Part shown: positions 1 through 5,571 of the stretch, piece after piece | Position numbering within the stretch: position 1 is the stretch's first letter | Layout of the letters: each line of letters begins with the position of its first letter | Made by a program: the position numbers and the translations under genes | The notes under the pieces: model-generated | What the model was told of the DNA's origin: nothing | The model's input: the letters and a program-made list of their open reading frames with translations, nothing else | Databases searched by the model: none | Assembly (NCBI GenBank): GCA_002170915.1 | Contig: NHHQ01000057.1 | Coordinates: 8,797 to 14,367, forward strand | Length of the DNA: 5,571 nt | Direction: 5' to 3' | From: Rhodospirillaceae bacterium TMED167 | GTDB lineage: Bacteria > Pseudomonadota > Alphaproteobacteria > Rhodospirillales_A > UBA2165

Positions 1-1221
1 GGCGAGCTCTATATCACCGGGAGGCAAAAAGATATGATCATCAGGGCGGGACGGAACATTTATCCAGCCGAACTGGAAACAGCGATCGGCGCTCTCGATG
101 GCATACAACAGGGTAACGTCGCTGTTTTCGCCAGTTCTGATCCGCAGACCGGTGCTGAGCGGCTTGTCGTTCTGGCAGAGAGCCGGCGTTGGAAAGAAGA
201 GGGTCAAACAGATCTGAAGCGCGCCATCGGTGCCATCTCAGTAGACCTCGCGGGCGCCGCGCCGGATGACATTTTGCTCGTCCCGCCACGGTCCGTTCCC
301 AAAACGTCGAGCGGAAAAATCCGCCGACAAGCGGCCCGCCAACTCTATGAAACCGGCCATGCCGACGCCGGCGGCACCATCGTGTACTGGCAAAGATGGA
401 AACTGGGAGCCGCGACTGCCTCTCAGCGGTCTCTCTCCTATTGCCGGCAGGCTAGTGCTTGGCTCTATGCCGGTTATGCCTGGCTTATCTTGCTGCTCAT
501 GGCGCTTCCCATCTGGACAGGCGTGGCGCTGCTCCCCTCGCGGGCAGTTAGATGGTCTTTTCTGAGAACAGGTTTCACTCTGATGCGCATGTTGACCGGC
601 ATTGGCCTGACGGTGGACGGAACAGAGAAAATCGACCTCAGCAGGCCAGTGATCTTCTCAGCCAATCACGCGAGTTATCTTGACGGCGCTATTCTCGTCA
701 GCGCCCTCCCCTCCCTATTCGGCTTTGTGGTCAAAGGCGAGCTTAAAGGTCATTTTATCCCGCGCCTCTTTCTGCGGCGCCTCGGGTGTCATTTCGTGGA
801 GCGCTTTGATGTGGACAAAAGTCTGGCGGACGCCACGCACCTCGCGAAGGCCCTCACAACTGGCGACAGCCTGGGTTATTTTCCCGAGGGGACCTTCAGC
901 CGAATGCCTGGCCTTTTGCCATTTCATATGGGTGCCTTTACAACTGCTGTGATGACCGGAACGCCGATCCAACCCATCGCCATCCAAGGTGCCCGCGCCA
1001 TTCTTCGGGAGGGCACAGCCTTCCCGCGGCGGGGCCGTATTCAAGTGAAAATTCTGGGGGCCATTCATCCCCAACATGAGAACGAAAAACAGTGGCAGGC
1101 GGCCCTGGCCCTCCGTGACGAGGTCCGGCGGGACCTTCTGGCCCATATCGGAGAACCCGATTTAGCTCACGAGCGGGTATTCCACGAACTGTCCCCCACA
1201 CAAAAGAACGATCATGGCTGA
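1..1221 (+). CDS. Acyl-AMP ligase (C-terminal part) fused to PlsC-type acyltransferase, 5'-truncated by window edge
   Basis: The reading frame is open from the first base, so the start and the N-terminal ligase core lie upstream; 406 residues are visible. Residues 1-26 hold the hinge motif of adenylate-forming enzymes (GELYITGRQKD, then IIRAGRNIYPAELE). Residues 99-108 hold PKTSSGKIRR, whose K106 is the catalytic lysine position. This resembles fatty acyl-AMP ligases more than FadD-type CoA ligases, but the diagnostic N-terminal insertion is out of view. A hydrophobic stretch at about 154-179 could be a membrane anchor. A PlsC domain follows: NHASYLD (H223, D228, the HX4D pair), GHFIPR at 250-255, FPEGTFSR at 294-301, and TPIQPIAI from 321. 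The inferred role is activating a fatty acid as acyl-AMP and acylating a lysophospholipid-like or other acceptor at the inner membrane. E. coli Aas combines the same two activities in the opposite order. The gene overlaps the next by 8 bases. Confidence 0.88.
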   Translation, partial: GELYITGRQKDMIIRAGRNIYPAELETAIGALDGIQQGNVAVFASSDPQTGAERLVVLAESRRWKEEGQTDLKRAIGAISVDLAGAAPDDILLVPPRSVPKTSSGKIRRQAARQLYETGHADAGGTIVYWQRWKLGAATASQRSLSYCRQASAWLYAGYAWLILLLMALPIWTGVALLPSRAVRWSFLRTGFTLMRMLTGIGLTVDGTEKIDLSRPVIFSANHASYLDGAILVSALPSLFGFVVKGELKGHFIPRLFLRRLGCHFVERFDVDKSLADATHLAKALTTGDSLGYFPEGTFSRMPGLLPFHMGAFTTAVMTGTPIQPIAIQGARAILREGTAFPRRGRIQVKILGAIHPQHENEKQWQAALALRDEVRRDLLAHIGEPDLAHERVFHELSPTQKNDHG

Positions 1222-2188
1222 CGCCCCCCTGCTCTCCCTCCAGGATCTCCAAATTAGGTTCCCGAGGACGGAGGGCGATTTCTGTGCCGTCGACAGCGTA
1301 TCCCTGGCCATCAACCGGGGTGAGATTCTTGGTCTCGCCGGAGAGAGCGGGTCCGGCAAGAGCTTGACCGCCCTTGCAGTCACGCACTTGATCCCCCCAC
1401 CTGGGCAGATAAGTGGCGGCCGGGTCATCTTTGACGGCCTCGACGTCGCCAGCCTGGCCCCAGCGGACCTCCTGAAGCTGCGTGGCGGCAGGATCGGGAT
1501 GATTTTCCAGGACCCCATGAGCGCGCTCAACCCCACGTTCACGGTCGGAGATCAAATTTCCGAGGCCTATCGGCTCCACACAACGGCGACACCGGTGGCG
1601 GCCCGTACCCGCACCATCGAATTTATGGACAGGGTAGGCATTCAGGATGCCCACCTCCGCTACGACAGCTACCCGCACCAGTTATCAGGCGGAATGCGTC
1701 AACGGGTGATGATCGCCATGGCACTGATTTGCGAGCCCGACTTGTTGATCGCGGATGAACCCACCACCGCCTTGGATGTCACTGTGCAAGCGCAAATTCT
1801 TGATCTCTTGCGGGAGATGCGCGAACAGCTTGGCCTTTCCATTTTGTTCATTAGCCACGATCTTGCCGTAGTCTCGGAATTAGCTGATCGCGTCGCCGTT
1901 ATTTACTCCGGAAACTTGATGGAAATTCTGCCCGTCACGTCTCTCGCAGACACCGCCTGTCACCCCTATACCACGGGACTGCTGGCAACCTTGCCCGCCA
2001 TTGAAAAAAGAGGACGCCCCCTACCCGTCCTGGACGGCATATTGACCGATGAGGACCGAGAGCGCCCCGGATGTCCCTTCGCCCCCAGATGTCCAGCCGC
2101 GATTGCCCCCTGCAGACGGGAAATGCCGGACGTTATCCAACTCTCCAACCGGCATTTTACTGCCTGCCACGCGATAGGAAGACCTTAA
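1214..2188 (+). CDS. oppD: OppD/DppD-type ABC transporter ATPase
   Basis: A complete 324-residue ATPase of the peptide/nickel importer family; the symbol is a family-level label and the substrate is not determined. Visible motifs are Walker A GESGSGKS (43-50), Q-loop glutamine Q99 in IFQDP, signature LSGGMRQR (157-164), Walker B LLIADE (177-182) and switch histidine H215 in ISHD. The C-terminal oligopeptide-transporter domain starts near HPYTTGLL (250-257) and carries four cysteines, C287, C293, C300 and C318 (CX5CX6CX17C), the pattern that binds a [4Fe-4S] cluster in characterised DppD/OppD proteins. Length is typical. It should form the cytoplasmic ATPase pair with the next gene product and drive the permeases encoded at 3806 onward. 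The ATG lies inside the end of the upstream gene with no clear ribosome binding site, so translation is probably coupled to it. Confidence 0.95.
   Translation: MADAPLLSLQDLQIRFPRTEGDFCAVDSVSLAINRGEILGLAGESGSGKSLTALAVTHLIPPPGQISGGRVIFDGLDVASLAPADLLKLRGGRIGMIFQDPMSALNPTFTVGDQISEAYRLHTTATPVAARTRTIEFMDRVGIQDAHLRYDSYPHQLSGGMRQRVMIAMALICEPDLLIADEPTTALDVTVQAQILDLLREMREQLGLSILFISHDLAVVSELADRVAVIYSGNLMEILPVTSLADTACHPYTTGLLATLPAIEKRGRPLPVLDGILTDEDRERPGCPFAPRCPAAIAPCRREMPDVIQLSNRHFTACHAIGRP
2176..2180 (+). promoter_or_regulatory. Ribosome binding site for oppF
   Basis: AGGAA lies 7 bases before the ATG at 2188. It favours this start over the in-frame ATG at 2071, which would give 39 extra residues lying within the oppD coding sequence that do not resemble an ABC ATPase N-terminus. 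Confidence 0.7.
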
Positions 2189-3171
2189 TGACCCCGCTCC
2201 TCACCCTGCAGGGCGTCTCAAAATCTTTCCCATTGAAAGAGGCCGGTCTGTTTGGCCGTCGGCGGGGTGTGGTGACAGCGTTGGATCAAATTACCGTTGA
2301 CGTGCACAAGGGAGAGACGGTCTCTATTGTCGGTGAGTCCGGCTGCGGTAAATCAACCCTAGCCCGCACGGCCGCCATGCTGCTGGCACCAGACAGCGGC
2401 ACAGTCAAATTCAATGGCCAGGATGTACATCGGTTAAGAGCCCGGGAAAAACGGGCGCTCCGCCGGCAAATGCATCTGGTCTTCCAGGATCCCTATGGAT
2501 CGCTCAATCCACGCCTCAGTGTCGGAGAGATTGTTGGTGAACCGTTGATCATTCACAAAATCGGCGATACACCATCCCGGATCGAAAAGGTCAAAAAATC
2601 CCTGACTGAGGTCGGCCTGCAACCGCATGATCTCAGCAAATACCCTCATCAATTCAGCGGCGGTCAACGTCAGCGGATTGCCCTCGCGCGGGCGCTCATC
2701 CTGCGCCCGGAGCTTATCATTGCCGACGAACCCTTGTCGGCCCTGGATGTTTCGGTCCAAAGCCAAATCATTAACCTCCTGGCCGATCTCAAAAAAACAC
2801 ATCATCTGACTTATATGATCATCAGCCATGACCTCTCCGTCGTTTCTCACGTCTCTGACCGTGTCATTGTTATGTATCAGGGCCGGATTATGGAAGCGGC
2901 CTCCGCCGAATCACTTTTTCAGAAGCCCCAGCATCCCTACACGCAATTGCTCCTGGCCACCGCACCGCGATTGCGGGGCACCGCCCGAATTCGGGCACGG
3001 CAACACTCCCAGGGAACGGAGGTAAGACCGCCACTTCAACCCGGGTGCCCATTTGCTCCCAGGTGCCAAAAAATCCAAGAAATCTGCCGGCTAGCACCTC
3101 CCGGGTTGGGGAGCGCCTTCAATGCCCGCAAGAGCCATCAGGTCGCTTGTCATTTTCCAGAAATACCATAA
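2188..3171 (+). CDS. oppF: OppF/DppF-type ABC transporter ATPase
   Basis: A complete 327-residue second ATPase of the importer (family-level label). The ATG at 2188 shares its A with the TAA stop of oppD, and the protein then begins [17 protein letters not shown], a normal OppF-type start. Motifs are Walker A GESGCGKS (49-56), Q-loop Q100 in VFQDPYGSLNP, signature FSGGQRQR (156-163), Walker B LIIADE (176-181) and H214 in ISHD. The segment FPLKEAGLFGRRRG before Walker A is typical of OppF/DppF and separates it from OppD. The C-terminal domain starts at HPYTQLLL (249-256) and carries C287, C293, C300 and C321 (CX5CX6CX20C), so this subunit also has a possible Fe-S site. It is expected to pair with the oppD product in the cytoplasm beneath the OppB/OppC permeases. 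No convincing terminator follows; the next gene begins 143 bases downstream. Confidence 0.95.
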   Translation: MTPLLTLQGVSKSFPLKEAGLFGRRRGVVTALDQITVDVHKGETVSIVGESGCGKSTLARTAAMLLAPDSGTVKFNGQDVHRLRAREKRALRRQMHLVFQDPYGSLNPRLSVGEIVGEPLIIHKIGDTPSRIEKVKKSLTEVGLQPHDLSKYPHQFSGGQRQRIALARALILRPELIIADEPLSALDVSVQSQIINLLADLKKTHHLTYMIISHDLSVVSHVSDRVIVMYQGRIMEAASAESLFQKPQHPYTQLLLATAPRLRGTARIRARQHSQGTEVRPPLQPGCPFAPRCQKIQEICRLAPPGLGSAFNARKSHQVACHFPEIP

Positions 3172-3247
3172 CCAGAGTCAAAAAAAACGGAGCAAGTGTT
3201 TGATAAACAACAGAGGTTGCAAATCGAAGATTAAATGCCGTATATTT

Positions 3248-3276
3248 TTGTTAAAGTTTTCAACGGGCGACATTAT
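3248..3276 (+). promoter_or_regulatory. Candidate sigma-70-type promoter for flaF-like gene
   Basis: TTGTTA (3248-3253, 4 of 6 to TTGACA) is followed after 17 bases by CATTAT (3271-3276, 4 of 6 to TATAAT). Transcription would start near 3283, about 30 bases before the ATG. Overlapping it, TAAAGTTT at 3252-3259 matches the -35 element of the flagellar sigma-28 consensus exactly, but no GCCGATAA-like -10 lies at the required spacing. The match is modest and the region is AT-rich, so chance is a real alternative. Confidence 0.3.
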
Positions 3277-3303
3277 CTACGAATAATCAATATCACGCGC
3301 AAT

Positions 3304-3308
3304 AGGGG
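3304..3308 (+). promoter_or_regulatory. Ribosome binding site for flaF-like gene
   Basis: AGGGG lies 6 bases before the ATG at 3315, supporting that start and independent translation of this gene. Confidence 0.65.
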
Positions 3309-3314
3309 TAAAAT

Positions 3315-3659
3315 ATGGCGGACGAACTGAAAGTTCAATTCGAAAATAAGCGTGAGATGGATGCTGCGGCATTCTCGCAAGCTGCATACGTACTTGACCA
3401 AGCCCGTCAAAAAGTTGGTGACACGGACGCTTGTGAGAAGGCCTTGAAGTATAATCAACTGTTGTGGTCGATTGTTCAGGCGGATGTCTCCGAAGGAAAA
3501 AACGAACTGCCGGATGAACTCAAAGCAAATCTCATGAGTTTAAGCCTGTTTGTAGATAAACAAACTTCCAAGGGCCTGTCGGATCCGACTGAGGAGCTTT
3601 TAGATAGTTTGATCAACATTAATCTAAATATTTCTGAGGGATTGATGGAAGGCAGTTAG
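3315..3659 (+). CDS. flaF: FlaF-family flagellar biosynthesis regulator
   Basis: A complete 114-residue, soluble, probably mostly helical protein with no signal peptide or membrane segment. The family pattern seen is N47-x3-W51 (NQLLWSIVQAD), then LPDELKANLMSLSLFV (65-80), T84, and a C-terminal LININLNISEGL (99-110). Length fits FlaF, which is usually about 110-130 residues. In Caulobacter FlaF is needed for flagellin secretion or assembly and works alongside FlbT, which controls flagellin mRNA; a similar cytoplasmic role is inferred here. FlaF genes normally sit beside flagellin and flbT, but here the neighbours are peptide-transporter genes. By hand count GC is about 44 %, lower than surrounding genes, suggesting separate history or relaxed codon selection. 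It has its own ribosome binding site and probably its own promoter. The call rests on remembered family pattern, not an alignment. Confidence 0.78.
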   Translation: MADELKVQFENKREMDAAAFSQAAYVLDQARQKVGDTDACEKALKYNQLLWSIVQADVSEGKNELPDELKANLMSLSLFVDKQTSKGLSDPTEELLDSLININLNISEGLMEGS

Positions 3660-3672
3660 GACTGAAGTCTGA

Positions 3673-3703
3673 TCCCGGTTGCCAAGGGGGGGGGGTACCG
3701 GGA
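3673..3703 (+). repeat. Inverted repeat with homopolymeric G10 loop
   Basis: TCCCGGT (3673-3679) is the exact reverse complement of ACCGGGA (3697-3703). The 17-base loop contains ten consecutive G (3686-3695). No T tract follows, so it is not a standard intrinsic terminator. It sits 13 bases after the flaF-like stop and about 100 bases before oppB. A run this long can slip in replication and is also a common sequencing-error site. Confidence 0.6.
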
Positions 3704-3752
3704 GACGTGAGCCTGTGCGGTTGTGCGGAACTCGCCTGTTGGGGCGGTTTGT

Positions 3753-3782
3753 TTGCCGATTAGCACTCGGTAGAACTGTAAT
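3753..3782 (+). promoter_or_regulatory. Candidate sigma-70-type promoter for oppB-oppC
   Basis: TTGCCG (3753-3758, 4 of 6) is followed after 18 bases by TGTAAT (3777-3782, 5 of 6 to TATAAT). Transcription would begin near 3789, giving a leader of under 20 bases to the oppB ATG. This fits the lack of a visible ribosome binding site there and would let the permease genes be expressed apart from flaF. Confidence 0.32.
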
Positions 3783-3805
3783 TTGCCCCTTACCTTGCGA
3801 AACAA

Positions 3806-4771
3806 ATGTTCACTTTTCTGACCGGCAGGGTGATTCAATCTGGCACCGTCCTCGCCGTCATGTCCTTCGTAATCTATTGGTTAATGGGTCTTATGCCAGG
3901 AGACCCCATCGATCTGATGATCAGTGCAAACCCCAAACTGACGTCAGAGGACGCCAGTCGACTTCGCGCCCTTCATGGGCTGGATGTGCCCGTAGTGGAG
4001 CGCTACTGGTATTGGCTTACAGCCGCTTTGGGCGGTGATTTTGGATATTCCAGACTGCACGCGAAACCTGTCCTTGGTGTCATCATCCCGGCACTTGGCA
4101 ACACTATTATCCTAATGGGGCTGAGTTTCGTCTTTTCCATTCTGATCGCCATCCCGGTCGGTGTTATTGCAGCGGTCCGTCAAAACACGCGGCTCGATTA
4201 TGTGATCAACCTCTTTTCCTTCCTGGCCATTTCGGTCCCCTCCTTTTGGCTGGCCCTATTGATGATCACTCTGTTTTCTGTGACTTTCGGCCTCTTACCC
4301 GCCGGCGGAACCGAAACCATTGGTATCGACAGCCTAGCGGACAAAGCCAAGTTTCTGGTGCTTCCGGTGGCTACGCTGACACTTCTCAGCTTTGGAAGTC
4401 AGGCGCGATTTACCCGCGCCGAGATGATACAGACCCTTCGCCAGGATTATATTCGGACAGCTCGCGCGAAGGGCGTGCCCGAGTCCCGCGTGATTTTCCG
4501 CCATGCGCTTCGCAATGCCCTCATCCCGGTGGTGACCATCATTGCACTGGACTTCGGCTATCTATTCTCCGGGGCACTTACCATCGAGATCGTCTTTGCA
4601 TTTCCCGGCATGGGGAAGCTTATTTTTGACGCCATCATGGGCAACGATTTCAACCTGGCCATGGTGGCCCTGCTGTTTGCCACAGCCATGACACTGGCCG
4701 GGAATTTACTCGCTGATCTGGCTTACGGCGCGCTCGATCCAAGAATTGCGTATGGGACGCGCGCGCTTTGA
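3806..4771 (+). CDS. oppB: OppB/DppB-type ABC transporter permease
   Basis: A complete 321-residue inner-membrane permease of the peptide/nickel importer family (family-level label). The first membrane segment spans about residues 9-30 and ends in the family-typical MPGDPIDLM. A periplasmic stretch follows (LHGLDVPVVERYWYWL, GGDFGYSR, KPV) before the transport domain with several hydrophobic helices (about 101-123, 134-160, 183-197, 240-258, 284-303). The cytoplasmic EAA-type coupling loop is at about 215-241 (DYIRTARAKGV, then FRHALRNALIP), where the ATPases dock. The end GALDPRIAYG is the usual OppB/DppB terminus. The ATG at 3806 is the first start after an in-frame stop at 3779, but it has no clear Shine-Dalgarno. 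OppB is expected to pair with the next gene product to form the pore served by the OppD/OppF pair. In many operons of this family the permeases precede the ATPases; here they follow them, with flaF between. Confidence 0.95.
   Translation: MFTFLTGRVIQSGTVLAVMSFVIYWLMGLMPGDPIDLMISANPKLTSEDASRLRALHGLDVPVVERYWYWLTAALGGDFGYSRLHAKPVLGVIIPALGNTIILMGLSFVFSILIAIPVGVIAAVRQNTRLDYVINLFSFLAISVPSFWLALLMITLFSVTFGLLPAGGTETIGIDSLADKAKFLVLPVATLTLLSFGSQARFTRAEMIQTLRQDYIRTARAKGVPESRVIFRHALRNALIPVVTIIALDFGYLFSGALTIEIVFAFPGMGKLIFDAIMGNDFNLAMVALLFATAMTLAGNLLADLAYGALDPRIAYGTRAL
4754..4757 (+). promoter_or_regulatory. Possible ribosome binding site for oppC TTG start
   Basis: GGGA lies 10 bases before the TTG at 4768. 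Spacing is slightly long and the match is short, but no comparable site precedes the alternative ATG at 4813. Confidence 0.35.
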
Positions 4772-5571
4772 ACAGAACCGCAACACATGCAGCTCGCCAG
4801 TCTGCTTGGTCCATGGCACGGCATCGGTTTCTGCGCCACCGGCTGGCTGTTGGTAGCGCGCTCTTCCTATTGCTCATCGCCGTCCTATCCTTGGCGGCCC
4901 CGCTGTTCGAAGCGGCACGGAGTCTTGACGGCAATCAGGTCAACCTATTCGCCCGCTTTCACCTCCCCTCGGCAGACGCCTGGCTGGGCCGGGACGAACT
5001 GGGTCGGGATGTGTTTCAGCGGCTCTTGCAGGGGGGACAGGTCTCCCTTCTCGTCGGCTTGGTAACGGCGTTCTGCGCAGCCTTTATTGGCACGATTATC
5101 GGCCTTATTGCTGGTTACCGAGGCGGTTGGCTCGATGCCTTTCTCATGCGCTGTACAGACAGCGTCATCGCGCTGCCGCTTCTGCCGCTCCTCATTGTGA
5201 TGGCTGCGCTGGATCTGAATAAACTGGGGCTTCCGGCAGTCGTCGTCCAGTCCGAGAATATCAGTCTGTATCGTATCATCTTAATCGTGGCGCTAGTTGG
5301 CTGGACGACAGTGGCACGACTAGTACGCGGCGCGGCCCTTAGTCTCCGTGAGCGGGATTTCGTCATCGCCGCACAGTCTCAGGGTGCAAGCGCCTTTCGC
5401 ATCATGACGGTGCACATCCTTCCCAATCTGATGTCTCCCATCATCGTCGCAACCACCTTGTCAGTCGGAAACATTATCCTTCTGGAGTCAGTTTTGAGCT
5501 TCCTGGGCCTGGGTATTCAGCCGCCCCTCCCGAGCTGGGGCAACCTCCTAACCAATGCCCAGGAACTGATC
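4768..5571 (+). CDS. oppC: OppC/DppC-type ABC transporter permease, 3'-truncated by window edge
   Basis: The frame stays open to the last base, giving 268 residues from the TTG at 4768. The TTG overlaps the oppB stop (TTGA), a coupling arrangement, and yields an N-terminus with QSAWSMARHRFLRHRLAV, resembling the W-x-x-x-R-x-F-x-R-x-R-L-A pattern before helix 1 in DppC/OppC proteins. The alternative ATG at 4813 keeps only part of this and would make a protein 15 residues shorter. Helix 1 is at about 27-47. The family motif LGRDELGRDVFQRLLQGGQVSL (residues 73-94) precedes the transport domain. The EAA-type loop is at about 197-219 (RDFVIAAQSQGAS, then HILPN), and LESVLSFLGLGIQPPLPSWG (239-258) is strongly diagnostic. 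About 30-50 C-terminal residues are missing beyond the window. It should form the heterodimeric inner-membrane pore with OppB. Confidence 0.93.
   Translation, partial: MNRTATHAARQSAWSMARHRFLRHRLAVGSALFLLLIAVLSLAAPLFEAARSLDGNQVNLFARFHLPSADAWLGRDELGRDVFQRLLQGGQVSLLVGLVTAFCAAFIGTIIGLIAGYRGGWLDAFLMRCTDSVIALPLLPLLIVMAALDLNKLGLPAVVVQSENISLYRIILIVALVGWTTVARLVRGAALSLRERDFVIAAQSQGASAFRIMTVHILPNLMSPIIVATTLSVGNIILLESVLSFLGLGIQPPLPSWGNLLTNAQELI

Larger units (their letters stand above)
3172..3314 (+). other. AT-rich intergenic region between oppF and flaF-like gene
   Basis: A 143-base gap visibly richer in A+T than the oppF coding region before it. It contains a run of eight A (3180-3187), a short AT-rich inverted repeat TGTTT-GAT-AAACA (3197-3209), two TTAA boxes (3231 and 3251), the octamer TAAAGTTT (3252-3259) and an imperfect 15-base palindrome (3250-3264). 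None is followed by a T tract suited to terminating oppF. The composition fits a promoter region for the gene at 3315. Confidence 0.6.
3660..3805 (+). other. Intergenic region with G10 tract and hairpin
   Basis: A 146-base gap between the flaF-like stop and the oppB start. It holds a 7-bp perfect stem enclosing a ten-G run (separate entry), a second small hairpin with CGCC/GGCG arms (3733-3736 and 3743-3746) followed by TTTGTTT, which is at best a weak terminator for the upstream gene, and a candidate promoter near the right end. No credible small gene was seen on either strand. Confidence 0.5.

Noticed and set aside
938..1678. 246-residue open frame on the minus strand
   Set aside because: It lies opposite two strongly supported genes, has low-complexity Gly/Pro/Arg composition and no family motifs; a typical antisense shadow in GC-rich DNA.
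2071..2187. 39-residue N-terminal extension of oppF from the ATG at 2071
   Set aside because: It lies wholly inside oppD coding sequence, does not resemble an ABC ATPase, and the ATG at 2188 has a good ribosome binding site and the expected N-terminus.
3197..3209. Small AT-rich hairpin TGTTT-GAT-AAACA as an oppF terminator
   Set aside because: Only five mostly A-T pairs and no T tract after it; too weak for an intrinsic terminator.
3207..3221. TTGCA as the -12 element of a sigma-54 promoter for flaF
   Set aside because: There is no GG at the required -24 distance upstream.
3732..3755. CGCC/GGCG hairpin followed by TTTGTTT as a flaF terminator
   Set aside because: The stem is four GC pairs plus one possible G-U and the T tract is interrupted; kept only as a note in the intergenic entry.
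3679..4038. 119-residue open frame overlapping the start of oppB, beginning just before the G tract
   Set aside because: It is rich in Arg and Gly with no recognisable domain, and most of it overlaps the well-supported oppB frame; it is a shadow frame whose phase depends on the G-tract length.
4787..5065. 92-residue + strand frame starting with an ATG near the oppC start
   Set aside because: The oppC frame in the same bases carries clear family motifs (helix 1, LGRDELGRDV); this alternative has none.

Overview
The window reads as a piece of an alphaproteobacterial chromosome. The main pointer is a small gene at 3315-3659 whose product has the conserved pattern of FlaF, a flagellin-associated regulator known essentially from Alphaproteobacteria. 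The moderately GC-rich, densely packed coding around it fits that reading. Nothing here fixes the order or genus. All supported genes are on the + strand, and no transposon, tRNA, rRNA or CRISPR array was seen.

Left part (1-3171): the 3' portion of a gene for a two-domain lipid enzyme, cut by the window edge. It holds the C-terminal part of an acyl-AMP ligase (fatty acyl-AMP ligase-like) followed by a PlsC-type acyltransferase. Its stop overlaps the start of an OppD/DppD-type ABC ATPase gene by 8 bases, and that gene overlaps the next one, an OppF/DppF-type ATPase, by one base. The three genes therefore look like one translationally coupled unit.

Middle (3172-3805): an AT-rich gap with candidate promoter elements, then the flaF-like gene (about 44 % GC by hand count), then a 146-base gap. 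This second gap carries an uninterrupted run of ten G inside the loop of a 7-bp hairpin, and a second candidate promoter.

Right part (3806-5571): an OppB/DppB-type permease gene and an OppC/DppC-type permease gene. The second probably starts at a TTG that overlaps the oppB stop, and it runs off the window about 30-50 residues short of its expected end.

Together D, F, B and C supply the two ATPases and two membrane subunits of one peptide/nickel-family ABC importer. The periplasmic binding protein is not in the window. The unusual points are the split arrangement (D-F, flaF, B-C), the coupling of the ATPase genes to a lipid acyl-activating/acyl-transferring enzyme, and the G tract upstream of the permease genes. 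The individual families are well known. Any novelty lies in the arrangement, and no new system is demonstrated here.
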